From the NCBI RefSeq assembly GCF_023703775.1, contig NZ_CP098514.1, positions 2,391,998-2,455,997 on the forward strand: a DNA stretch of 64,000 bases. Direction: 5' to 3'. A model generated the notes under the pieces. That model made no database searches. It worked only from the letters and a program-made list of their open reading frames with translations, and was not told the origin of the DNA. Numbering within the stretch: the first letter of the stretch is position 1; every line of letters starts with the position of its first letter. The position numbers were made by a program, and so were the translations under genes. The stretch is from Haloplanus sp. GDY1. Lineage in GTDB: Archaea; Halobacteriota; Halobacteria; Halobacteriales; Haloferacaceae. Shown here piece after piece: positions 57,578 through 64,000 of the stretch.

Positions 57578-58600
57578 ATGATCGACCTGCGATCCGACAC
57601 GGTGACGAAGCCCTCCGACGCGATGCGCGACGCCGCCCGCGACGCCGACGTGGGCGACGACGTCTACCGCGACGACCCGACGGTGAACGAACTCGAACGC
57701 CGGGCGGCCGACCTCGTCGGCTGCGAGGCCGCGCTGTTCGTCCCGACGGGGACGATGGGCAATCAGGTCGCGGCGGCCGTCCACGCCGACCCCGGCAGCG
57801 AGGTCGTCGTCGACGACGAGGCCCACGTCGTCCGCTGGGAACTCGGCAACCTCGCGCAGGGCGCCGGCCTCCAGACCCGCACCGTCGACGCCGGCGACCG
57901 GGCGGTCCCCTCGCCCGCACAGATCCGCGACGGCAGCCACGACCGCGACCTCCACCGACCCGGGACCGGCCTCCTGTGGCTGGAGAACACGCACAACGCC
58001 CGCGGCGGCGTGGCCGTCCCCCGCGACCGGATCGAGGCGGCCGCCGAGGCCGCCGGGGACGTCCCCGTCCACCTGGACGGCGCCCGCCTGTTCAACGCCT
58101 GCGTCGCCCTCGACACCCCGCCCGCCGAGATGGTCGCGCCCGTCGACTCCGTCCTCTTCTGTCTCTCGAAGGGGCTCGGCGCCCCCGTCGGGTCGATGCT
58201 CGCGGGGAGCGAGGACTTCGTCGAGGCGGCCCGCCGGGTCCGGAAGCGCTACGGCGGCGGGATGCGGCAGGCCGGAATCGTCGCCGCGCCCGGCCTCCGA
58301 GCGCTGGAGAACCGCGATCGCCTCGCGACCGACCACGAGAACGCCGCCCGACTCGCGGCCGGACTGGACGCCATCGACGGCGTGTCGGCGCGGGACCCCG
58401 ACACCAACATCGTCGTCGCGGACGTGGCGGGCACCGGCCTCGACGGCGCGGCGTTCGTCGACGCCTGCGCCGCCCGCGACGTGGCCTGTGTGCCCTTCGG
58501 CGGGACGACCGTGCGGTTCTGTACCCACCTCGACGTCGACGGCGAGGACGTGGACCGGGCGATAGAGCGGATCGCCGGCGTCGTCGAATCGGTGGCGTGA
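57578..58600 (+). CDS. ltaE: Low-specificity L-threonine aldolase
   Basis: 340 residues, PLP enzyme, fold type I. It opens IDLRSDTVTKPSDAMRDAAR, the diagnostic N-terminus, followed by DVGDDVYRDDPTVNELERRA. The PLP-phosphate loop FVPTGTMGNQVA, HLDGARLFNA (cofactor Asp) and the Schiff-base Lys in FCLSKGLGAPVGSMLAG (residue ~196) are all present. It splits L-threonine into glycine and acetaldehyde. Its position near the glycine-producing dimethylglycine/sarcosine dehydrogenase links it to glycine/one-carbon metabolism. Confidence 0.93.
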   Translation: MIDLRSDTVTKPSDAMRDAARDADVGDDVYRDDPTVNELERRAADLVGCEAALFVPTGTMGNQVAAAVHADPGSEVVVDDEAHVVRWELGNLAQGAGLQTRTVDAGDRAVPSPAQIRDGSHDRDLHRPGTGLLWLENTHNARGGVAVPRDRIEAAAEAAGDVPVHLDGARLFNACVALDTPPAEMVAPVDSVLFCLSKGLGAPVGSMLAGSEDFVEAARRVRKRYGGGMRQAGIVAAPGLRALENRDRLATDHENAARLAAGLDAIDGVSARDPDTNIVVADVAGTGLDGAAFVDACAARDVACVPFGGTTVRFCTHLDVDGEDVDRAIERIAGVVESVA

Positions 58601-58745
58601 TCCGCCGCGGCACCGCCCCCCGACCCGTGGTCCCCGACGCCCTCGCCGCCGGCGGACTGTCGCTCCCGCTGGGCGTCCCGGGCGGCTCGGGGCGTCCGCT
58701 ACAGATGAGCAAGGCGAGTGCTTCGGGGCTCGATCCCGAGGCGGT

Positions 58746-59687
58746 TCACAGCTCCGGTTCGAGGTAGACGAACCGCACCCGGTCGTCCCGAGCCCGGAGT
58801 TTCTCCTCGATGCGGCTGACGTCGGCGTCCAGGTCGTCCGTGTCGAGGGCCGGATCGAAGCTCACGTCGGCGGCGACGAGGATGGCGCTCGCCCCGACGA
58901 ACATCGTCCGGAACCGGTCGACGTGGGTCACGCCCGGGTGGTCGGCGATGATCGACTGGAAGTCGTCTTCGAGTCCCTTCGGCGCGCTCTCGCCGAGCAG
59001 GAGGCGCTTGTTCTCCCACGCCAGCGCCAGCGCGAACCCCATCAGGAGGACGCCGATCAGCGCCGCGGAGACGGCGTCGTAGATGTAGTTGCCCGTCGCC
59101 CGCGTGAGGAGGATGCCCACCAGAGCGATCACCGCACCGCCGAGGGCGATGGCGTCCTCCGTGAAGGCGGTCAGGGTGGTCACGTCGCTGGTCGATCTGA
59201 ACGCCTCGACCAGGCTCGACCAGCCGTACTCCTCCATCTGCCGCCGGAGTTCGGCGTTCGCCTTCACGAACGCGTAGGTTTCGAACGCGATAGCGCCGAG
59301 GAGGACGACGACGCTGACGTAGACGGCGTCGAACGTGACGCCCCCGAAGGTCACCATCCCCGGCGCGGCCGAGTGTCCGTGGACGATGGCGCCGTAGCCG
59401 TGTTTCAGGCTCTCCCACCCCGCGATGCCGAACAGCAGGACCGACACCAGGAAGCTGTAGAAGAACTGGGCCTTCCCGTAGCCGAAGGCGTGCCCGCGGC
59501 TCGGCTCTTTCTTGCTGTATCGAATCCCGATCAGGAGGAACACCTGGTTGCCCGTATCCGAGATGGAGTGGTACGTCTCGGAGAGCATCGAGGGACTCCC
59601 CGTGAGGAGGAAGGCGCCGAACTTCAGCACCGCGATGGCGCCGTTCGCGACGAGTGCGGCTATCACCACGGACCTGCTCCCGGCCAT
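58746..59687 (-). CDS. Cation diffusion facilitator transporter
   Basis: 313 residues from ATG 59687. Six helices; metal-binding helix motifs are SETYHSISDTGNQVF (HxxxD) in TM2 and FRSTSDVTTLTAFTEDAIAL (acidic residues) in TM5. The loop RGHAFGYGKAQFFYS is the conserved HPFGYGKxxxF equivalent. The C-terminal cytoplasmic metallochaperone-like domain (VTHVDRFRTMFVGASAILVA) is present. It exports divalent metals (Zn, Mn, Fe, Co) against protons. In the TM2 site, SxxHSxxD becomes YHSISD, which is close to canonical. TATA-like GTTGAATC lies ~26 bases upstream. Confidence 0.9.
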   Translation of the reverse strand: MAGSRSVVIAALVANGAIAVLKFGAFLLTGSPSMLSETYHSISDTGNQVFLLIGIRYSKKEPSRGHAFGYGKAQFFYSFLVSVLLFGIAGWESLKHGYGAIVHGHSAAPGMVTFGGVTFDAVYVSVVVLLGAIAFETYAFVKANAELRRQMEEYGWSSLVEAFRSTSDVTTLTAFTEDAIALGGAVIALVGILLTRATGNYIYDAVSAALIGVLLMGFALALAWENKRLLLGESAPKGLEDDFQSIIADHPGVTHVDRFRTMFVGASAILVAADVSFDPALDTDDLDADVSRIEEKLRARDDRVRFVYLEPEL

Positions 59688-59762
59688 GTGCGTCCCTCGG
59701 ACGGCCCCCGATTCAACCTTCCGACCGCAACCGAGTTGTCGTCGCGGTCCCTTCACCCCGCC

Positions 59763-60323
59763 ATGCTCGCCGTCTGCTCCGACACCCACGGCACCGACGA
59801 CCCCCGCCTGACCGGCCGCACGCGCGAGGCCGTGGCCGCCGCGGATCTGGTGATCCACGCCGGCGACTTCACCACGCCAGCCGTCCTCGACGCCTTCCGC
59901 GAGGCGTCGCCCCGACTGGTCGCCGTCCACGGCAACGCCGACCGCGAGGCCGTGCGAGCGCGTCTGCCCCCCGCCGCCTCGACGACCTACGCCGGCGTCC
60001 CTATCGCGGTCACCCACACGGAGCGCGGCGGGCCGACCGCGCTCTCCCTGTTCGGCCGGGAGCGCGGCGCCGCTCTCGTCGTCTCGGGACACACCCACCG
60101 CCCGGCCGTCGTCGACGACGCGGACGGGCCGGTGTTGCTCAACCCGGGGAGCCACGCCGACCCGCGCGGAAACCGCCCCGGTCACGCGGAACTGTGGGCG
60201 GCCGAGGCGGACGTCCCCGCGGACGTTCGGGAGCGCGTCGCGGCGACGACGGGGCTGGTCGGCGTCGTTCGCACGCCGGACGGCGACGTGATCGAGTCGG
60301 TTCACGTTCCGCCGCTCGACTGA
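59763..60323 (+). CDS. YfcE/MJ0936-type metallophosphoesterase
   Basis: 186 residues. Metal ligands in order are D and H in VCSDTHGTDDP, D in VIHAGDFTTP, N in VAVHGNADR, H in IAVTHTERGG and GHTHRP. It is a small di-metal phosphodiesterase, acting on simple phosphodiesters in vitro in relatives; its physiological substrate is unknown. The canonical GNCD motif is GNAD here. It is divergent from the CDF gene with 75 bases between. Confidence 0.9.
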   Translation: MLAVCSDTHGTDDPRLTGRTREAVAAADLVIHAGDFTTPAVLDAFREASPRLVAVHGNADREAVRARLPPAASTTYAGVPIAVTHTERGGPTALSLFGRERGAALVVSGHTHRPAVVDDADGPVLLNPGSHADPRGNRPGHAELWAAEADVPADVRERVAATTGLVGVVRTPDGDVIESVHVPPLD

Positions 60324-60765
60324 GTTCGTCGCTTCCGGCCGTCGCCCCCGCGGTCGGGGACCCGATCGGTCGCGACGAGAGGGAACGAAATGGAGGGCCG
60401 AAGCGTCGGCGATGGAGGGCCGAAGCGAGGTCGGGGGACCACGCACTCACGGATACGTCCGACGCCATAATATAAACACCGTAGGCTCAAACGCCCATTT
60501 GAGTTTGCTCGCGCCGGGAGACGGTCCCGCCGTCGAGCCACTCGTCGCGCCGCCGCCGGCACTGATAAACTGGTGGCTCATTCAAGCACCGGACTCGTCC
60601 GTCTTCGTGGCGTACGGCTCCCTGGGAACCGCCGCGAGCCCTCTCCCCCCGTCGCGGAGGCACCCCCCCGCTCGTCGGCGGTTCCCCTCCGTCGACCACG
60701 TCCGACGGCTCCCGATACGCCGGGTCGGCGAAACGGCTTTGTGCGGCCCGGGTCACCTTCCATCC
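60324..60765. other. Gene-free spacer with short repeat, orphan TATA and hairpin
   Basis: No credible protein in this 442-base stretch. It holds a 22-bp direct repeat (ATGGAGGGCCGAAGCG at 60390 and 60412), a strong TATA-like AATATAAA (~60469-60476) usable in both directions, and a small hairpin CTCAAA/TTTGAG (~60485-60502). A short non-coding transcript is possible. Confidence 0.5.
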
Positions 60766-60924
60766 ATGGCTCCCTCCGTCGTGCTCCAGTACTCGGACCT
60801 CCTCGGGGACCCCTTCTTCCTCGCGCTCGTGGGGCTGATGCTGTTGCTCGTCTTCTTCGGCTACCTGCTCGTCCGCCGGACCCTCCTCTCGCTCCGGGAG
60901 GGGTACGACGAGGGGTACCGGTAG
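60766..60924 (+). CDS. Small haloarchaeal membrane protein
   Basis: 52 residues from ATG 60766. One central hydrophobic helix (PFFLALVGLMLLLVFFGYLL) is followed by a basic turn (VRRTLLSLREGYDEGYR). It precedes the phosphate-transporter gene by 51 bases in the same direction and may share its transcript. No family was recognised. Confidence 0.6.
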   Translation: MAPSVVLQYSDLLGDPFFLALVGLMLLLVFFGYLLVRRTLLSLREGYDEGYR

Positions 60925-60975
60925 CCGGCTCCCGGTACGGCTTAGTACCCCCCTCCCTCAGAAGGGCACGGACGG

Positions 60976-62148
60976 ATGGTCGCCACTGGGACGCTGCTGA
61001 CGTTCGTGGTCGCCGCGCTAGCGAGTCTGTTCATGGCGTGGGCCATCGGCGCCGGCTCCTCGGGGTCGACTCCCTTCGCCGCCGCCGTCGGCGCGAACGC
61101 CATCTCCGTGATGCGTGCCGGCTTCGTCGTCGGCCTGCTCGGCTTCGCCGGCGCCGTCCTTCAGGGTGCGAACGTCACCGAAGCGGTCGGCACGGGGTTG
61201 ATCGACGGCGTCTCGCTGACCGCCACCGCGGCCATCGTCGGGTTGCTCACCGCGGCCGTCCTCGTCGCCGTCGGCGTCTTCACGGGCTACCCAATCGCCA
61301 CCGCCTTCACGGTCACCGGTGCCGTCGTCGGCGTCGGCCTCGCCCTCGGCGGCGACCCCGCGTGGGCGAAGTACCGACAGATCGCGGCCCTCTGGGTGCT
61401 TACCCCGTTCGCCGGCGGCGGCGTCGCGTACGCCACCGCCCGGATCCTCCGCTCGCCGTCCGTTCCCGAGCGGTACGCCATCGCCCCGCTCGGCGGCCTC
61501 GTCGGCGCCCTCGTGGCCACCGTCGAGTTCACGCTGCTCGGTCCGGCCGGCGAGGGCGGCTCCGTCGCGGACGCCCTCGGTCCGGCCGTCCCCGGCGGCG
61601 CCCCGGCCGTCACCCTCGGCTGTGCGCTGCTCGTGACGGCTGTCCTCTTCCGCGGACTGGTCACCCATCCCGAGGCGACCCAGCGCCGGTTCCTGCTCGT
61701 CCTCGGCGGGCTGGTGGCCTTCTCCGCCGGCGGGAGTCAGGTGGGGCTGGCCATCGGCCCGCTGGTCCCCCTGCTGGATACGGTGTCGGTCCCGCTGCCC
61801 GCGGTGCTCGCCGGCGGCGGCCTCGGCCTCCTGCTCGGCTCGTGGACCGGCGCCCCGCGCATGATCAAGGCGCTCGCACAGGACTACTCCTCGCTCGGTC
61901 CTCGGCGCTCGATCGCGGCGCTCATCCCCTCCTTCGCCATCGCTCAGACCGCCGTCGCGTTCGGCATCCCCGTCTCGTTCAACGAGATCGTCGTCTCGGC
62001 GATCATCGGCTCCGGCTACGCCGCCGGCGGCAGCGGCGTCAGTCGCCGCAAGATGGCCTACACGGTGCTCGCGTGGATCGGGTCGCTCCTGCTGGCCTTC
62101 GCGGTCGGGTTCGGCGCCTTCACCGCCATCGACGCGGTCGTGGTCTGA
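60976..62148 (+). CDS. pit: PiT-family inorganic phosphate transporter
   Basis: 390 residues, ten or more helices. The two inverted PiT signatures are present: MAWAIGAGSSGSTPFAAAVG (N-terminal, cf. GANDxANxxG) and the C-terminal FGIPVSFNEIVVSAIIGSGY. The 'GAxDG..L' type loop is reduced to GTGLIDGVSLTATA. It imports phosphate or metal-phosphate with Na or H. The Asp of GAND is replaced (GAGSSGS), as in many archaeal PiT proteins. It converges with the CNNM gene (one base between stops). Confidence 0.87.
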   Translation: MVATGTLLTFVVAALASLFMAWAIGAGSSGSTPFAAAVGANAISVMRAGFVVGLLGFAGAVLQGANVTEAVGTGLIDGVSLTATAAIVGLLTAAVLVAVGVFTGYPIATAFTVTGAVVGVGLALGGDPAWAKYRQIAALWVLTPFAGGGVAYATARILRSPSVPERYAIAPLGGLVGALVATVEFTLLGPAGEGGSVADALGPAVPGGAPAVTLGCALLVTAVLFRGLVTHPEATQRRFLLVLGGLVAFSAGGSQVGLAIGPLVPLLDTVSVPLPAVLAGGGLGLLLGSWTGAPRMIKALAQDYSSLGPRRSIAALIPSFAIAQTAVAFGIPVSFNEIVVSAIIGSGYAAGGSGVSRRKMAYTVLAWIGSLLLAFAVGFGAFTAIDAVVV

Positions 62149-62149
62149 C

Positions 62150-63529
62150 CTACCCCTCGGCCTCGGCCTCGTCGGCCGGCTCCTCCTCCTCCTCTTCGTC
62201 CTCCTCGTGGATCGTGATTCGGGCCTTCATGATCCGGGTGTTGTCCACCTGCTCGATCCGGATCGTGATGCTGTCGTACTCGATCTTCTCGCCCTCCTCG
62301 ACGAGGCGGCCGGCGCGGTTGAAGATGAAGCCCGCGAGCGTCTCGAACTCCTCGCCCTCCGGGAGGTCGAGACCGAGGGTCTCGTTCACCTCGTCGATGT
62401 TGACCTCGCCGCGGACGATCACCACGTCGTCCTCGACGAACTCGAACGGCTCCTCCTCGTCGCCTTCGAGGATGTCGCCGACGATCTCCTCGACCATGTC
62501 CTCCAGCGTGATCAGTCCCTCCGTGGTGCCGAACTCGTCGATGACGATCACCATCCGCATCCGGTTGTCCTGGATCTCCTCCAGCAACTCGTCGACGTTC
62601 TTCGATTCCGGAACGTGGAGGGTCGGCTGGACCACGTCCGTCAGGTCGACGTCGCCCTCGCCGTAGTGTTTCTGCCGGATGAGGTCGCGCAGGGTGACGA
62701 CGCCGATGATGTTGTCGAGGTTGCCCTCGTAGACCGGGATGCGTTCGTGATCGCTCTGGACGCACGTCTCGATGGCCTCGTCGATGGCCGCGTCCTTCGG
62801 GACCGCGGTCATGTCCAGACGCGGCGTCATCACCTCCTTGGCGATGGTGCGGTTGAACCGGAAGATGCGCTGGAGCATCTCGCGTTCCTCCTCCTCGATC
62901 ACCCCCTCGCGCTCCCCGGTCTGGATCATGTTCTGGATCTCGTCACGGGTGACGTAGCTCGTCTCGATGGCCGACCGCCCGCCAGTCACGCGGTTGATCG
63001 CCCGGGTCAGGTTGTCGAAGACGATCACCAGCGGCAGGAGCACCAGTTCCGAGTACTTGAGCGGGCGCGCGATCCGCAGCGCCCACGACTCGGTGTTCTC
63101 GACCGCGTAGGACTTCGGCGCGCTCTCACCGAACAGGAGGACGAGCGTGGTGATGCCGAACGTCGCCGCGATCACGGCCCGCCCCCGCGAGAGGTAGATG
63201 GCAAAGAGCCCGGTCGCGATCGACGACATGGCGATGTTGACGATGTTGTTGCCGACGAGGATGGTGATGAGGAGCCGGTGGGGGTCGGATTTCAGCTCCT
63301 GAACCGCCGTCGCGCCGGGCACACCGTCCTCGACGAGCGATTCGACCCGGTGGCGGGCCAGCGAGAACATCGCGATCTCCGAGGAGGAGAAAAACGCCGA
63401 CAGCGCGATCAACACGAGTATCGCGACCGATCCGGCGATGGTCACGGTCGTGTCGGTCAGCGGCACGATGTCGGCGATCTGCGCCGGGGGCCCGACTCCG
63501 GCGGCGCTCGCTGTCGACGACAAACCCAT
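62150..63529 (-). CDS. CNNM/CorC-family transporter-like protein (DUF21, CBS pair, CorC domain)
   Basis: 459 residues from ATG 63529. The DUF21/CNNM membrane domain has four helices (LVLIALSAFFSSSEIAMFSL, RLLITILVGNNIVNIAMSSI, ITTLVLLFGESAPKSYAVE). Two CBS domains follow (EVMTPRLDMTAVPKDAAIDE, IDEFGTTEGLITLEDMVEEI). A CorC/HlyC domain ends in a Glu-rich tail. Such proteins mediate Mg or other divalent-ion export and bind ATP-Mg through the CBS pair. The tail (DEEEEEEE-type) is a typical halophile extension. TATA-like CTTAATTC lies about 31 bases upstream. Confidence 0.9.
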   Translation of the reverse strand: MGLSSTASAAGVGPPAQIADIVPLTDTTVTIAGSVAILVLIALSAFFSSSEIAMFSLARHRVESLVEDGVPGATAVQELKSDPHRLLITILVGNNIVNIAMSSIATGLFAIYLSRGRAVIAATFGITTLVLLFGESAPKSYAVENTESWALRIARPLKYSELVLLPLVIVFDNLTRAINRVTGGRSAIETSYVTRDEIQNMIQTGEREGVIEEEEREMLQRIFRFNRTIAKEVMTPRLDMTAVPKDAAIDEAIETCVQSDHERIPVYEGNLDNIIGVVTLRDLIRQKHYGEGDVDLTDVVQPTLHVPESKNVDELLEEIQDNRMRMVIVIDEFGTTEGLITLEDMVEEIVGDILEGDEEEPFEFVEDDVVIVRGEVNIDEVNETLGLDLPEGEEFETLAGFIFNRAGRLVEEGEKIEYDSITIRIEQVDNTRIMKARITIHEEDEEEEEEPADEAEAEG

Positions 63530-63632
63530 GGAAGTACCCTTCCTAATCACGGCCCTGAATTAAGCGTTGCCCTCACGCGACCCGAACGCCCCGAGCGAAG
63601 GGCTTAGGCCGCCGCCTGCCGTACGCGGGGAC

Positions 63633-63917
63633 ATGTCAGACGGCGACCCACCGATCACCCTGTATCGCCTGCAGGCCTGTCCGTACTGCGAGCGCGTCGT
63701 CCGGACGCTGCAGGACCTCGACCTCGACTACGCCTCTCGGTTCGTCGAGCCGATGCACTCCGAGCGGAACGTCGTCAAGCGGGTCGCGGGGTCGCGTCCC
63801 GTCCCCGCCATCGTCGACGAGCGAACCGGCGTCACGATGTCCGAGTCCGCCAACGTCGTCGAGTACCTGGAGTCCACCTACGGGGACGGCCTCGTCGACG
63901 CGGGAGGTGACGCCTGA
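63633..63917 (+). CDS. Glutaredoxin-like protein
   Basis: 94 residues from ATG 63633. A thioredoxin-fold N-terminal GST/glutaredoxin domain with the active motif LQACPYCERVVRTL, the cis-Pro segment SRPVPAIVD and SESANVVEYLE, which corresponds to the glutathione-binding SxxI region. It reduces disulfides using a low-molecular-weight thiol (gamma-glutamylcysteine in halophiles). TATA-like CTTAGG ~28 bases upstream. The peroxiredoxin start shares one base with its stop (TGATG), so the two are coupled. Confidence 0.9.
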   Translation: MSDGDPPITLYRLQACPYCERVVRTLQDLDLDYASRFVEPMHSERNVVKRVAGSRPVPAIVDERTGVTMSESANVVEYLESTYGDGLVDAGGDA

Positions 63918-64000
63918 TGGTCGACTTCGAGGTGGTCTCCCTCCCCGAGACCGACCACGTCGCCGAGGGCGACCGCGCCCCCGACTTCACCCGCCCCCTC
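63917..64000 (+). CDS. Peroxiredoxin, N-terminal fragment (continues past window)
   Basis: 28 codons present: VDFEVVSLPETDHVAEGDRA followed by PDFTRPL, the beta-hairpin opening of AhpC/TSA or thiol-peroxidase proteins (xG..APDF). The active-site Cys lies beyond the window end. Translationally coupled to the glutaredoxin gene, which would recycle it. Confidence 0.7.
   Translation, partial: MVDFEVVSLPETDHVAEGDRAPDFTRPL

Noticed and set aside
58699-58745. tRNA-like GGCTCGATCCCGAG stretch downstream of threonine aldolase
   Set aside because: It lacks the TTC of a T-psi-C loop and no acceptor, D or anticodon stems could be built around it.
1-64000. Defence island, prophage, origin of replication, rRNA or tRNA genes
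   Set aside because: No integrase, terminase, restriction, CRISPR/Cas, Orc1/Cdc6 or toxin-antitoxin signatures were recognised. Mobile DNA is limited to the two inteins and one transposase relic.

Overview
The window is chromosomal DNA from a halophilic archaeon (Halobacteria). It is very GC-rich, and almost every protein is strongly acidic (Asp/Glu-rich, Lys-poor). Many starts are leaderless, with a TATA-like element about 25-32 bases before the start codon. Archaeal and haloarchaeal marker genes include MCM helicase, TFB, archaeal Trm1, a short archaeal PRPP synthetase, a divergent glnA/lrp pair and a MinD/ParA homologue. From memory, the order mcm - small genes - minD - tfb ... prs - udg ... 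trm1 ... glnA - lrp resembles the Haloferax volcanii HVO_0220-HVO_0240 neighbourhood, with insertions. No rRNA, tRNA or CRISPR array was seen.

Layout. 1-3.7 kb: end of a phosphonate-type ABC importer operon (phnD', phnC, two phnE) plus a HAD phosphatase with a 15-bp minisatellite. 3.7-6.6 kb: beta-propeller-like protein, prs, family 4-type uracil-DNA glycosylase, HIT hydrolase. 6.6-8.1 kb: a long AT-rich palindrome, a small winged-helix regulator with operator-like repeats, and a MOSC protein. 8.1-11.7 kb (minus): membrane protein, TlpA-like thioredoxin, CcdA and a lipoprotein, which together look like an extracytoplasmic redox operon. 11.7-16.4 kb: Fe-ADH, peroxiredoxin, membrane protein, and an animal-type haem peroxidase fused to a lamin-tail-like domain. 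16.6-27.9 kb: a ParA homologue lacking the Walker A lysines, an HTH protein, TFB, then the minus-strand run mcm (two inteins) - four small genes - minD, and an acidic HTH-like protein upstream of mcm. 28-30 kb: bioY-bioM-bioN biotin importer behind a BirA-box-like operator. 30.2-30.8 kb: a small zinc-finger protein and a decayed IS6-type transposase. 30.9-37.7 kb: EtfD-like iron-sulfur oxidoreductase, CPBP protease, MFS transporter, sensor kinase, cupin. 37.7-46.9 kb: acyl-CoA dehydrogenase, SWIM protein, Trm1, secreted protein, methyltransferase, BrkB-type fusion, PAP2 phosphatase, glnA and lrp. 47-50.3 kb: OFA transporter, AhpD-like protein, a 96-bp tandem terminator cassette, M29 aminopeptidase. 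50.3-58.6 kb: second EtfD, small membrane protein, dimethylglycine/sarcosine dehydrogenase-GcvT, etfBA, GYD protein, threonine aldolase. 58.7-64 kb: CDF transporter, YfcE phosphoesterase, small membrane protein, PiT transporter, CNNM/CorC protein, and a glutaredoxin-peroxiredoxin pair running off the end.

The clearest functional modules are: phosphonate/phosphate-ester uptake; biotin uptake with its own operator; N-methylglycine oxidation feeding ETF and then a membrane EtfD (the acyl-CoA dehydrogenase could use the same route); extracytoplasmic thiol redox; and the mcm-minD cluster. The most unusual items are intein 1 of MCM with two XRE-like HTH domains, the peroxidase-LTD fusion, the BirA-type box, the lysine-less ParA, the tandemly copied gene-end/terminator cassette, and the BrkB fusion. 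I did not find a clear defence island or a wholly new multi-gene system. The mcm-to-minD cluster is the best candidate for under-described biology.
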